A DNA stretch of 39,675 bases from Verrucomicrobiota bacterium (lineage in GTDB: Bacteria > Verrucomicrobiota > Verrucomicrobiia > Palsa-1439), in contig VHCW01000039.1 of NCBI GenBank assembly GCA_016871575.1, positions 1 to 39,675 of the forward strand. The letters run 5' to 3'. This document shows, one piece after another, positions 15,785 through 24,248 of this stretch. The translations under genes were made by a program, and so were the position numbers. Numbering within the stretch: position 1 is the first letter of the stretch; every line of letters begins with the position of its first letter. The notes below the pieces were generated by a model. It ran no database searches. It saw only the letters and a list, made by a program, of their open reading frames with translations, and was not told where the DNA came from.

Positions 15785-17149
15785 TCACAGGTGCCACGGC
15801 GCACGGGGCGTGTAGGACAGCAGACGATTCGCCTGATCGTCGCCGGGAAACTCCTCCTTCACCGGGTCCCATTTGACGCTGCGTTGCAGGGCAATGGCGA
15901 TGCCGCCCACGAGAATGCTGTTCATGCTGCGCACGGCAGTCTCCGGCTCGCTGATGGTCGGTCGCCGCGTGCGGATGCATTCGAGGAAGTTACCAGAATG
16001 ACTGGTCGTGCGGTAAACGCGCGCGTCGCCCGGACGCAACGGTTCCTTGAGGATGCTGGCCGGATAGGAAACGATGTTGTCACGGTCAACCGCGATTCGT
16101 CCCTCGGTGCCGACGAAACAACCGCCGCCGACGCCGCCGACTCGTTCATCGGGGTACGGAGTGGAGTGGACGACGACGCCATTGGAATAATGATAATGCA
16201 CCTGGCCGTCGCGAGGATTGCCGGCAGCGCCCGCTGGATGCTGACCGTCGCCGGCGGGAGACTTGGCGGCTTTCTCGAAGCTCACCCCGACAGGAGCCTT
16301 CGGGTCGGGGTTCACGATCCAGTTGACAATGTCGTAGTGATGCGGCGACCAGTTCACATCGCCGACAAAACATCCGGGCATCGCGTGGCCCGCATGGCCG
16401 CCGTACGGACGCCACGGCAACGGCCCAAGCCACATGTCCCAATCGAGGCCTTCCGGCAGCGGCTTCGATTCGTCCGATGTCCACGTCGTCGGATAGAACG
16501 CGCCCGGCTGCCGCCACGCATAGACCTCCTTGAGCCGGCCGATGCGCCCGTTGCGCACCAGTTCGCAGGCGATCCGGAACTTGCTGCCGTATTCCGACCG
16601 CTGCTGGGTGCCCGCCTGGTAGATGCGACCAAACCGTTTGCACGTCTCGGCCATGGCGCGCCCCTCGCGCACGGTGATGGCAGTGGGTTTCTCGCAGTAA
16701 ACATCCTTGCCCGCCCGCATGGCCATGATCGCCATCGGCGCGTGCCAGTGATACGGCAACGCCAGCAACACCGCGTCAATGCCCGGTTGCGCGAGGACTT
16801 CCCGGAAATCATTGTGCGCGCTGACGCCGTTGTACCCGGCCTGGCCGAGTTTCTCGGCGTAAATCGCGTTGCAACGTTTCTGCGCGGGGTCGCGGCGTTC
16901 CTTGCGCACGTCGCACACCGCGAGCACCTGCACATCGTCGCGCGCGATGTAACCACCCGGCACATAAGTCCACGCGCCGCCGAGCAGATGACCCGATCCT
17001 TGGCCGCCGAGACCGATGAACCCCATGCCGATCCGCTCGCTGGGCGGCGCAACTCCGCCGCGCCCGAGCACCGACGCGGGAATAATGAGTGGCGCAGCGA
17101 GCGCGACCGAAGCGCGCTGTAAAAATTGGCGACGAGAGATTCTGCTCAT
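15785..17149 (-). CDS. Tat-secreted Gfo/Idh/MocA-family oxidoreductase
   Basis: 454 residues. A clear twin-arginine signal (MSRISRRQFLQRASVALAAPLIIPA) places the start at 17149 rather than at the in-frame ATG ten codons upstream. The Rossmann motif is GLGGQG (46-51) and the EKP motif (153-155) carries the expected catalytic lysine. It has the long form of the family, with inserts rich in Trp and Pro (residues about 225-290), common in PVC bacteria. It likely oxidises a sugar or glycoside in the periplasm. It is the first gene of a two-gene operon with the HEAT/FG-GAP protein. The regulatory block upstream (17168-17245) is shared with the isomerase-like gene, so the two are probably controlled together. 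Confidence 0.9.
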   Translation of the reverse strand: MSRISRRQFLQRASVALAAPLIIPASVLGRGGVAPPSERIGMGFIGLGGQGSGHLLGGAWTYVPGGYIARDDVQVLAVCDVRKERRDPAQKRCNAIYAEKLGQAGYNGVSAHNDFREVLAQPGIDAVLLALPYHWHAPMAIMAMRAGKDVYCEKPTAITVREGRAMAETCKRFGRIYQAGTQQRSEYGSKFRIACELVRNGRIGRLKEVYAWRQPGAFYPTTWTSDESKPLPEGLDWDMWLGPLPWRPYGGHAGHAMPGCFVGDVNWSPHHYDIVNWIVNPDPKAPVGVSFEKAAKSPAGDGQHPAGAAGNPRDGQVHYHYSNGVVVHSTPYPDERVGGVGGGCFVGTEGRIAVDRDNIVSYPASILKEPLRPGDARVYRTTSHSGNFLECIRTRRPTISEPETAVRSMNSILVGGIAIALQRSVKWDPVKEEFPGDDQANRLLSYTPRAPWHL

Positions 17150-17167
17150 ATCCGTTTCATTCTTGAG

Positions 17168-17245
17168 ATGTTGGCACATACTGTATCAGATGAGAATTTG
17201 TTGTCACTACGCCTGAATGCTCAATCGTTGGCACTATCATCTCAC
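17168..17245 (-). promoter_or_regulatory. Conserved promoter/operator block, copy 2 (three iterons)
   Basis: This is the partner of the block at 9654-9730. The iterons TTGGCACATACTGTATCA (17171), TTGTCACTACGCCTGA (17201) and TTGGCACTATCATCTCA (17228) are spaced 30 and 27 bases, with AATGCTCAA before the third. The first iteron starts 22 bases from the Gfo/Idh ATG, exactly as at the other site. TACAGT (17180-17185, minus strand) sits where TATAGT is in copy 1. The block lies in the gap shared with the divergent AraC-family gene, so it could also serve autoregulation. Confidence 0.7.
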
Positions 17246-17272
17246 TCCTGCCATTGCCTTTATCTGTTGGTG

Positions 17273-18193
17273 ATGCTAATCATGCCTGCCATGCAACAGC
17301 GACGCGAAGACATCCGCCTGGGAACGGGCCAGACATTTCGCTTGTTGCGTTGGGGGCGCAGCGTCAACCGCGTGGAAGTTGTGCTCGCTCCCGACAAGAC
17401 TGTCCCATTGCAAGGGTACGGCGACCACTGGCATTACCATCGCGAAACCGAACTGGCGCTTTTTCAGCGCGGGTCCGGCACGCGCTTTGTGGCCGACCGC
17501 ATCGAACTGTTCGATCACGGCGACCTCGTGCTCATTGGCGCAAACGTTCCCCATTACTGGCATCTGCGCGGCAACTCGGCGGGACTGGCGCTTCAATGGG
17601 ACTTCCCGCTGGAACACGGCATTTGGAGTTTCAACGAAGCCGCTTCGTTGCGTGTGCTTGCTGAATCAGCCCGTCGCGGTTTGTATCTGCACGGCGCGAC
17701 CGCCGACAGCAGCCGTCGCCTCATGGAACAACTCGCGGCACTCACCGGCCTGCCGCGTCTGGCGGCTTTCTTGAAACTCCTCGCCGTGCTGGCTGAGGCG
17801 CCTGCACGGGATGTTCGCCGGCTGGCTGTGCGTCCGTTCTCACTTTCCGGCACCGACGAACAACAGGAAGCAGTGCGCCGGGCCGTCAGCTACATCATCG
17901 CCAATTATCGCGAGCCGGTGCGATTGCCGGAACTGCTGCAACTGAGCGGCATGAGTCGCGCGACCTTCGCGCGTCAATTTCACCGGCACGCGGGCAAATC
18001 TTTTTCGACCTTCCTCAATCAGGTCCGACTGCAAGCCGTCTGCCGCGCCCTCCGCGACACGACAGAACCGATCAGCAGCATCGCGCTGAGCAATGGCTTC
18101 AACCAATTGTCGTTCTTCAACCGTCTTTTCCGCCGCGAATTCGGTATCAGCCCGTCTGACTACCGGGTGAGAAAACGCGTCAAGACTGCTTGA
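17273..18193 (+). CDS. AraC-family transcriptional regulator
   Basis: 306 residues from the ATG at 17273; ATGs at 17282 and 17291 in the same frame are equally possible, as no strong Shine-Dalgarno sequence decides. The N-terminal cupin sensor (about 20-110) has GDHWHYHRETELALFQRGSGTRF and DHGDLVLIGANVPHYW, typical of AraC-type sugar-binding domains. The C-terminal DNA-binding domain (about 195-300) has two helix-turn-helix motifs: LPELLQLSGMSRATFARQF and ISSIALSNGFNQLSFFNRLF, ending REFGISPSDYR. It is divergent from the Gfo/Idh operon. Its frame could be extended upstream to 17126, but that would place its first codons inside the neighbouring gene. It overlaps the sulfatase gene tail-to-tail by 14 bases. 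Confidence 0.9.
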   Translation: MLIMPAMQQRREDIRLGTGQTFRLLRWGRSVNRVEVVLAPDKTVPLQGYGDHWHYHRETELALFQRGSGTRFVADRIELFDHGDLVLIGANVPHYWHLRGNSAGLALQWDFPLEHGIWSFNEAASLRVLAESARRGLYLHGATADSSRRLMEQLAALTGLPRLAAFLKLLAVLAEAPARDVRRLAVRPFSLSGTDEQQEAVRRAVSYIIANYREPVRLPELLQLSGMSRATFARQFHRHAGKSFSTFLNQVRLQAVCRALRDTTEPISSIALSNGFNQLSFFNRLFRREFGISPSDYRVRKRVKTA

Positions 18194-19691
18194 ACGGATC
18201 TTCGGGGAACTTCTCCCGCACTGGGTCGCCGTCTGCCTTCATCACGTCGAGCAGGTGGCGGTGCATCTGGCGCACGAGGTCGGCATGCTGCGGCAAGTCA
18301 GCGAGATTGTTATTTTCCTCGGGGTCGGCGTGGAGATCGTAGAGCGCGACGATGCTCGGTTTCAAGCCGAAGACGTATTTGTAGCGGTCGGTGCGGATCA
18401 TGCGCAGGTGGTCGGCGCGCTGGCAGAAGGCGTAATCGCGCCACGGCACGTCGCGTCCTTCAATCAATGGACGCAACGACCGTCCGTGGATCCGCTCAGG
18501 GACAGGCTGGCCGACGTAATCGAGGATGGTCGGCATCAGGTCAATCTGGCTGACCGGCTGGCGCACGACCGTTCCCGGCTTGATGACGCCGGGCAACCGC
18601 ATCAGGAACGGAATCCGCACGAGGTCATCGTAGAAACCGCCAATGGACTTGCCGATGCAACCGTGCGCGCCGACCATGTCGCCGTGGTCGGTCGTGAAAA
18701 TCACGAGCGTCTTGTCCGCAAGGCCAAGTTCATCGAGCTTCTTCAGGATCCGTCCGACTTGGTCGTCCATGTATTTCACCATGCCATGATAGATGGCGGC
18801 GTATTCGCGAAGCCCCTCGTCACCGGCGAGGTCGCCGAGACGTTTGCTGGGGCCGCGTGCGTCCCATTCGGGCAACGTGCGCGTGCCGGGCAGTTGAATC
18901 TTCTTGCGATCCACCATGCTGTAATACGGTTCCGGCATGACCCAGAGATCGTGCGGCGGACTCCACGAGACGGTAATCATGAACCGCTCGCGCGCGTGCT
19001 TCTCGATCAACTGAACTGCCTCATCCGTGATCCGTGTTTCCGGCAACAGCTCCGGCGGAATGACGCTGCGCCCGATGATGGAGATGTAGGAGATCCGGTT
19101 GTTCGGTTCCGCCGTGAACGCGCGATACGCTTTCTCAATGGCAGGAATCATCTCCACCGGACGGTTCAGGTATTTGCCCGGGCTGGGATGGTTCGCGAAC
19201 CTGGCCGCCGGCAGGCGCTCTTCGAGAAACCGTCCGTACTCCTGATTGGTCTTGCCGTGATAGGCTCGCGAGTCGTAGCAATCGAACTTGCCCGTATCGC
19301 CCAGGTGCCATTTCCCGCGATGCGCCGTGGCGTACCCGGCCCGGTGAAGGATCGTCTCGGTGTTGGGGAAAGCGTTTTGTTTGAGTGGCTCCTGCCGCTT
19401 GCCGTCCACGTTCACGAGGATGCGGTGCCGGTGCGGATAAACTCCCGTGATGAACGACGCGCGCGACGGCGAGCAGTAAGGCGTCACGCACGTCGCGTTC
19501 AGAAACAGCGCGCCTTCCTTGCCGATGCGATCCATGTTGGGCGTCGTGATGTACGGGTTGCCCGTCAACGACAGCGAGCGGTAGTGCTGTTCATCGGTCA
19601 TCAGGAACAGGACGTTGAATTTGTTATCGGCAGCCTGCGCCTGCAAGAGGCATTCAGCCAGGAGCATCACAGATAGAGCAGCAAGTTTCAT
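18180..19691 (-). CDS. S1-family sulfatase
   Basis: 503 residues with a signal peptide (MKLAALSVMLLAECLLQAQA). The sulfatase signature CSPSRASFITG holds Cys73, expected to become formylglycine. The metal site begins NVLFLMTDEQH (Asp33, Glu34). A second metal motif, TTDHGDMVGAHG, and a late GRSLRPLI segment complete the alkaline-phosphatase-like fold. Sulfatases of this type cut sulfate esters from polysaccharides or small molecules; the exact subfamily is not assigned. The start at 19691 is chosen because the frame upstream has no signal-peptide features and would read through the promoter region. Its last 21 residues have an orphan copy at 12302-12369. Confidence 0.92.
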   Translation of the reverse strand: MKLAALSVMLLAECLLQAQAADNKFNVLFLMTDEQHYRSLSLTGNPYITTPNMDRIGKEGALFLNATCVTPYCSPSRASFITGVYPHRHRILVNVDGKRQEPLKQNAFPNTETILHRAGYATAHRGKWHLGDTGKFDCYDSRAYHGKTNQEYGRFLEERLPAARFANHPSPGKYLNRPVEMIPAIEKAYRAFTAEPNNRISYISIIGRSVIPPELLPETRITDEAVQLIEKHARERFMITVSWSPPHDLWVMPEPYYSMVDRKKIQLPGTRTLPEWDARGPSKRLGDLAGDEGLREYAAIYHGMVKYMDDQVGRILKKLDELGLADKTLVIFTTDHGDMVGAHGCIGKSIGGFYDDLVRIPFLMRLPGVIKPGTVVRQPVSQIDLMPTILDYVGQPVPERIHGRSLRPLIEGRDVPWRDYAFCQRADHLRMIRTDRYKYVFGLKPSIVALYDLHADPEENNNLADLPQHADLVRQMHRHLLDVMKADGDPVREKFPEDPFKQS

Positions 19692-19700
19692 CAGGATGCG

Positions 19701-19729
19701 AGTATAGCCGCCTCTTTTGCGTGCGGCAA
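19701..19729 (-). promoter_or_regulatory. Candidate sigma70-type promoter of the minus-strand sulfatase
   Basis: On the minus strand, TTGCCG (19724-19729), a 17-base spacer and TATACT (19701-19706) form a good match to the sigma70 consensus. The -10 ends about 9 bases before the ATG at 19691, so the transcript would be nearly leaderless. The rest of the divergent gap (19730-19861) holds a short CCGTGTTTTT tandem repeat and no clear plus-strand promoter. Confidence 0.4.
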
Positions 19730-19861
19730 CGATTCCGTGTTTTTCCGTGTTTTTCGTGAATGCGCCCGACTGGAACAGGTATCCGTCCCCAATTGCTTTG
19801 AAGCTTTGATGGACTTGATCGGTCGGATAGAATTGGCAGCACAACAACAACGGATGACACC

Positions 19862-22063
19862 ATGAGACTGACCATGAACCGATACACTACGTTGGCGGCA
19901 ATTATTTGTCTTTCGATGGCGGGCGTTGAGGGCGCGGAGACGGACAACCTCGCCGCCGGCAAGCCGGTGCGGTTCCTGCCGGAGCCGGATTATGCGCTGA
20001 CTGCCAAGGGCGGCACGGATGCGACCGACCTGACCGACGGCGTGTTCACCTCGCGCAAGGACGACAAGCTCTGGTTTGACAGCAAATGCGTCGGGTTCAG
20101 CTACCCCGGTCTGCAACAATTATGGCTCGACCTCGGCGCAGAAAAATCCGTCGGCGAGTTTGCCATCCGATTGCAGGGCGGCTCGCCATCGGCAGGCTCG
20201 TCCTTTCCGGTCTGGGTGGATCTCGTAGCCAGCCGCGACGGGAAACAGTTCTACCGGGTCGCATCATTTTCGCGATGGAACCCCGGCGACCGTGAACGGT
20301 TCGGCATTCCGCCCGAGGAAGGCAAGGCGTGGGTGCATCGGCTGGCGTTCCGCAACCTGCGGATGCGGGCGCGTTACGTGGGGCTTTCATTTTACGGCAC
20401 GGGACTGAATGTCACCGACGAATTGTGGGTCTTGCGCGGACCGGACAACGCTCCGCCGTTGCGCGAAGACCCGGCGCATGCCGTTCCGTTCTGTGCCGAT
20501 GGCGCACAGATTCATTTTCACAAGCCGGTTGTCTGGTTTTCGACAAACATCCCGACGCCAAATCCCGTGGGGATATTGACGACGTTGTCGCGCAAAGCGC
20601 CCGTGACGTTGCAACTCGATCTGCCGCCCGGCGTGCAACTGCTCGATACGCGAATCAAGTTCGAACAGCAGACTCTCGCGGACGGCTGGTCGCGGCACAC
20701 GCTCACGACCAACAACGTCACATCCACCAAGATATGGCAGCGGCTTTATCTCTCGGCCAACTGGCCCGATGGACAGGAGGGCGAACTCCGCTACCAGGTG
20801 TCGTGGAAGGGCGGCCAGGCGCCGCCGGGCCGGCAACGCATCCGGGCGGTTCGCATCAATCCAGCGCCGCAGCCGAAACGGTTGCTCACGGGGCTTGGTT
20901 GGTGGGACTTGCGCGCGACGGCCCGCTGGCCCGATGCGATGCGCGTTTTTCAAGCACTCGGGTTCTCGTACGTGCCGTTGTTTGCGCGGCACGTCAAAGA
21001 CGAGGCCGAATGGAAGTTGCTGGACGAATTTCGCGCGAAGGGGTTCAAGGTCGTCAACGTTGACTCGCCGCTTCATGTGATGGAGGATCGAAACAAACGC
21101 AATCCGGAGATTCGTTGCCAGTTGCCCGGCGGTCCCGGACAAAAGCTTTGTCCCTCCTATCGCGGCCCGGCGTATCGCGCCGAAATCGAACGGCTCGCCA
21201 GCGAGGCGGCCAAGGCGCGACCGGACCTCTTCACCGGTGACATCGAACTCTGGGGCTGGCGTGGTCCGCTGGATGCCGCCAAGTGCTCCCGCTGCAAGGC
21301 CGACTTCGCGCAGAGCGGACTGAAAGATTTGCAGGAGTGGCAAATCGCAAAGGGCTGCGAGATGTGGAAGGAGATTGCCGCCGCCGTGCGCAAGGCGTCG
21401 CAAGCCGCCGGTGGACCGGCGACCGAGTGCGGCGGATACGACTTCCGGCCCGGCAAAGCGTACCAGTTTCTATGGTCGGTGGACCGCCTGTATCCCGATT
21501 GGATGCACGGCAGCGAGGTCAGCACCTACACGGCGTTGGAACCGCATCATATCGCCCTGGTCGGCGACGAAGTGCGCAAAGACCGGCAGTTGTTGAAGCG
21601 CAGCGACGTGATCCCGTGGATATCGCCGGGCGACGCGGGCGTGTTTCCGGGCTGGGCGTTTCGCGACGCGCTGCTGGAGTGTTTCGCCAACGGCGCGCGC
21701 GGGATGTTGTTCTGGAGCAGCCGGGTCTGGGACACCGAGACACTGTCCGCTTACGCCGACGCCGTGCGGATTGTCGCGCCGGTCGAGGACGTGATCATGG
21801 GCGGCGAATTGCTCACCGGCGTCAAGACCGAGCCGGCGGTGCGTGTCTCTGGGGTGCGCAAGGGCGACGCGATGTTTTTGCTGGTCGCCGATTACCACGG
21901 CAAAACGCGCGGCGCGCCGGTGACTGTGACACTGCCGGTCACGCGCCCTGCGCGGGTGGTGGATTTGGCGACCGGCGTCGAGGTGGCGCGACTGAAACCG
22001 GGCGCATCCTCGTTCAAGGCACCATTGGCTTGCCCCGGCGCGCGCGCTTTTGCCATTCGTTAG
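19862..22063 (+). CDS. Secreted discoidin-like/TIM-barrel-like protein of unknown family, copy B
   Basis: 733 residues (or 729 from the ATG at 19874), starting with a signal peptide (NRYTTLAAIICLSMAGVEGAE). The layout is the same as copy A at 3594-5735: discoidin-like domain, linker, barrel-like domain with DIELWGWRGP and CSRC, and a short beta domain. Differences include a longer VTLQLD/DTRIKFEQQ loop, an AGGPAT insertion before ECGGYDF and a longer C-terminal strand. The protein sequences are close while many third codon positions differ, which points to an older duplication kept by selection. It heads the plus-strand sulfatase cluster; the next gene starts 9 bases after its stop. Function is unknown. 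Confidence 0.87.
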   Translation: MRLTMNRYTTLAAIICLSMAGVEGAETDNLAAGKPVRFLPEPDYALTAKGGTDATDLTDGVFTSRKDDKLWFDSKCVGFSYPGLQQLWLDLGAEKSVGEFAIRLQGGSPSAGSSFPVWVDLVASRDGKQFYRVASFSRWNPGDRERFGIPPEEGKAWVHRLAFRNLRMRARYVGLSFYGTGLNVTDELWVLRGPDNAPPLREDPAHAVPFCADGAQIHFHKPVVWFSTNIPTPNPVGILTTLSRKAPVTLQLDLPPGVQLLDTRIKFEQQTLADGWSRHTLTTNNVTSTKIWQRLYLSANWPDGQEGELRYQVSWKGGQAPPGRQRIRAVRINPAPQPKRLLTGLGWWDLRATARWPDAMRVFQALGFSYVPLFARHVKDEAEWKLLDEFRAKGFKVVNVDSPLHVMEDRNKRNPEIRCQLPGGPGQKLCPSYRGPAYRAEIERLASEAAKARPDLFTGDIELWGWRGPLDAAKCSRCKADFAQSGLKDLQEWQIAKGCEMWKEIAAAVRKASQAAGGPATECGGYDFRPGKAYQFLWSVDRLYPDWMHGSEVSTYTALEPHHIALVGDEVRKDRQLLKRSDVIPWISPGDAGVFPGWAFRDALLECFANGARGMLFWSSRVWDTETLSAYADAVRIVAPVEDVIMGGELLTGVKTEPAVRVSGVRKGDAMFLLVADYHGKTRGAPVTVTLPVTRPARVVDLATGVEVARLKPGASSFKAPLACPGARAFAIR

Positions 22064-22072
22064 CCGCAATCC

Positions 22073-23491
22073 ATGAAACATCTTCTCACGCTCATCGTCG
22101 CGTTGCTGGCGATTCAAGCCGCAGCCGCATCGAAACCCAATATCCTGTTCATCCTCACCGAGGATCAGGGCGCGCACATGGGGGCGCTCGGCACGCCTGA
22201 ATTGAAGACGCCGCACATGGACGCGCTGGCGCGTTCCGGCGCGCTCTTTCGCAACGCGTTCGTCGCCTACCCGGTCTGCTCGGCCTCGAAGGCCGCCATC
22301 TACACCAGCCTTCACAACCACACCAATGGCCTGCTCAACAACACCGTCAATTATCACAAGCCCGCCGCCGCGCTGACCCCGGCAGAACGAAAATTCCCGC
22401 TCTATGTCCGCAACCGCATCCGCAGCGAGTGGCCGACGCTCATCGAGCGGTTGCGCGATGCCGGTTATTATCAAGGCGTCACCCACAAACTCCACGTCGC
22501 GCCGGTCGGGAAATTTCCGTACGACGAGTTTCTCGCGCACAACGACCGCGCGACCGTTGCGGCTTTCATCGGGCGGGCCGCCAAGGCCGGCCAACCGTGG
22601 CATTTGTTCTACAACATCCCCGATTCGCACCGGCCGTTTCCCAACAGCGACAAGGTGAACATCCGCCCGAATCCCGCCGCCGTGAAACTGCCCGCGTTCC
22701 TGCCTGATACGCCCGTGGCGCGGAAAGACTGGGCCGAATACCTTGCGGCCATCGAGGAAACCGACCGCATCGCCGGCGAAGCGCTCGCCGCCTTGCGCGC
22801 TTCGGGGCAGGAATCGAACACCATCGTCATCTTCCTCGGCGACCACGGCCCCTGTTTTGCGCACGGCAAAATGACGCTGCACGACCTCGGTCTGCGCGTC
22901 CCGTTGGTCATCCGCGCGCCCGGCATGAAACCGGGCATTGTCAGCGAGGCGCTCGCCAGCACGCTCGACCTCACGCCGACGTTGCTCGATTTGCTCGGGC
23001 TTGCGCCGCTGGCGAAATCGCACGGCGTTTCGCTCCGTTCCGTGCTCGAAGGACGGGCCGATGCGAAAGGGCGGGAGTTTGTGTTCGCAGAAATCTCGGT
23101 GCGCGGCCCGTTGCCGAACGACGGGATGCAGGAGCGCAGCGTCTGCGATGGACGTTGGCATTTGATCTATCGCGAGAAGGTTGAGACCCACTGGCGACAA
23201 GTGCAGGCCGACAGCAAGGAATGGCCGAAATGGGGCAACCGCACCTACGCCGAGACGGTGCGCGTGAAAGACAAGTTTCCCGACGCGTTTCGCATCCTCG
23301 CCGAGATGGACCCGCAAAGTCTCGGCGGCCAGGTTCCTGCGCTCGAACTCTACGATTTGCAAACGGACCCCGACGAACTGCGCAACCTTGCCAGCAACGC
23401 AGAAGCGCGCCCGCATCGTGACCGTCTTTACACGGCGTTGCGACAGTGGGTGCGCGACACCGCCGACCCGGCTGTCCAGCCGCCACCATAA
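22073..23491 (+). CDS. S1-family sulfatase, sulfamidase-like, with CSASK signature
   Basis: 472 residues with a signal peptide (1-19). The metal motif is [11 protein letters not shown] (Glu30, Asp31). The active-site signature reads [18 protein letters not shown]: Cys69 is present, but the Pro and Arg of C-x-P-x-R are Ala71 and Lys73. The HNHTNG tail and [15 protein letters not shown] resemble heparan N-sulfatase-like members of the family. The Cys should still be a formylglycine candidate, but the Arg normally helps both enzyme recognition and catalysis, so activity is less certain. It follows copy B of the unknown family by 9 bases and precedes the DUF1080 lipoprotein by 57 bases on the same strand. 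Confidence 0.9.
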   Translation: MKHLLTLIVALLAIQAAAASKPNILFILTEDQGAHMGALGTPELKTPHMDALARSGALFRNAFVAYPVCSASKAAIYTSLHNHTNGLLNNTVNYHKPAAALTPAERKFPLYVRNRIRSEWPTLIERLRDAGYYQGVTHKLHVAPVGKFPYDEFLAHNDRATVAAFIGRAAKAGQPWHLFYNIPDSHRPFPNSDKVNIRPNPAAVKLPAFLPDTPVARKDWAEYLAAIEETDRIAGEALAALRASGQESNTIVIFLGDHGPCFAHGKMTLHDLGLRVPLVIRAPGMKPGIVSEALASTLDLTPTLLDLLGLAPLAKSHGVSLRSVLEGRADAKGREFVFAEISVRGPLPNDGMQERSVCDGRWHLIYREKVETHWRQVQADSKEWPKWGNRTYAETVRVKDKFPDAFRILAEMDPQSLGGQVPALELYDLQTDPDELRNLASNAEARPHRDRLYTALRQWVRDTADPAVQPPP

Positions 23492-23548
23492 GCTTGATTG
23501 TTGGGACGATTGGAGTAGAACCTTGGCAACCGAAAGGAAACCGTGACC

Positions 23549-24241
23549 ATGACCAGACACCTCAGCATCGTCCTCGCGTTCGCACTTTGCCTCGCTTCTT
23601 GTGCGACCACCTCCACCACCGAAGAAGGTTTCGTCCCGATCTTCAACGGCAAGGATCTCACCGGCTGGCAGGGCATCGGCGGCGACACCACCAGCTACTA
23701 CGTCGAGGACGGCCAACTCATCTGCAAGGAGACCGGCAAAGTCCACATCTTCACCACGAAGGAATACGCCAACTTCATCTTGCGCCTCCAGATCAAGATG
23801 GATCCGGGCGGCAACAACGGCGTCGGCATCCGCACCAAGGTCACCAAGCAACCGCACATCGAAGGCACCGAGGTTCAGGTGCTCGATGATCCATTCTATG
23901 CCCGCGGCATCCCGCGTCCGGGCAAACCCCCGGAAGAATGGCCCGCGCTCAAGGATTACCAGCATCACGGCTCGCTCTACGGCGTTGTGCCTGCGAAGCC
24001 CGGTCATCTCAAGCCCGCCGGTCAATGGAACGACGAGGAGATCATCTGCAACGGACGCCGCGTGACGGTCAAGCTCAACGGCGTCGTGATTGTGGATGCC
24101 GACCTCGACAAAGTGAAACCGATTGATGAAAAAGAGCATCCCGGTTTGTTCTACGAAAAAGGTTTCATCGGCCTGCACGCCCACGGCGGCTACGGCGCCA
24201 AAGTCTATTTCCGCAACCTCCGCGTCAAGGAGTTGAAGTAG
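23549..24241 (+). CDS. DUF1080-family lipoprotein (3-keto-disaccharide hydrolase fold)
   Basis: 230 residues. The N-terminus is a lipoprotein signal with a lipobox LASC (Cys18). The mature part begins FVPIFNGKDLTGWQGIGG and continues with RLQIKMDPGGNNGVGIRT and EVQVLDD, the marks of the DUF1080/PF06439 family, a concanavalin-like beta-sandwich. Members are annotated as 3-keto-disaccharide hydrolases, acting after C3 oxidation of a glycoside; the Gfo/Idh proteins in this window could supply such oxidation (inference). An AAAGGA lies 11 bases before this ATG; a GTG two codons earlier is an alternative start. It is anchored in a membrane and lies 7 bases before the next sulfatase gene, so probably in the same operon. 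Confidence 0.88.
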   Translation: MTRHLSIVLAFALCLASCATTSTTEEGFVPIFNGKDLTGWQGIGGDTTSYYVEDGQLICKETGKVHIFTTKEYANFILRLQIKMDPGGNNGVGIRTKVTKQPHIEGTEVQVLDDPFYARGIPRPGKPPEEWPALKDYQHHGSLYGVVPAKPGHLKPAGQWNDEEIICNGRRVTVKLNGVVIVDADLDKVKPIDEKEHPGLFYEKGFIGLHAHGGYGAKVYFRNLRVKELK

Positions 24242-24248
24242 GCGAAAC

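Noticed and set aside
13212-15815. Long plus-strand open frame opposite the HEAT/FG-GAP gene
   Set aside because: It mirrors the codon structure of the real gene in GC-rich DNA. It is Arg-rich, has no domain, signal or ribosome site, and runs through the neighbouring gene boundary.
17126-17272. Longer N-terminus of the AraC-family regulator
   Set aside because: It would start inside the Gfo/Idh gene and code through the conserved iteron block; the cupin domain begins after 17291.
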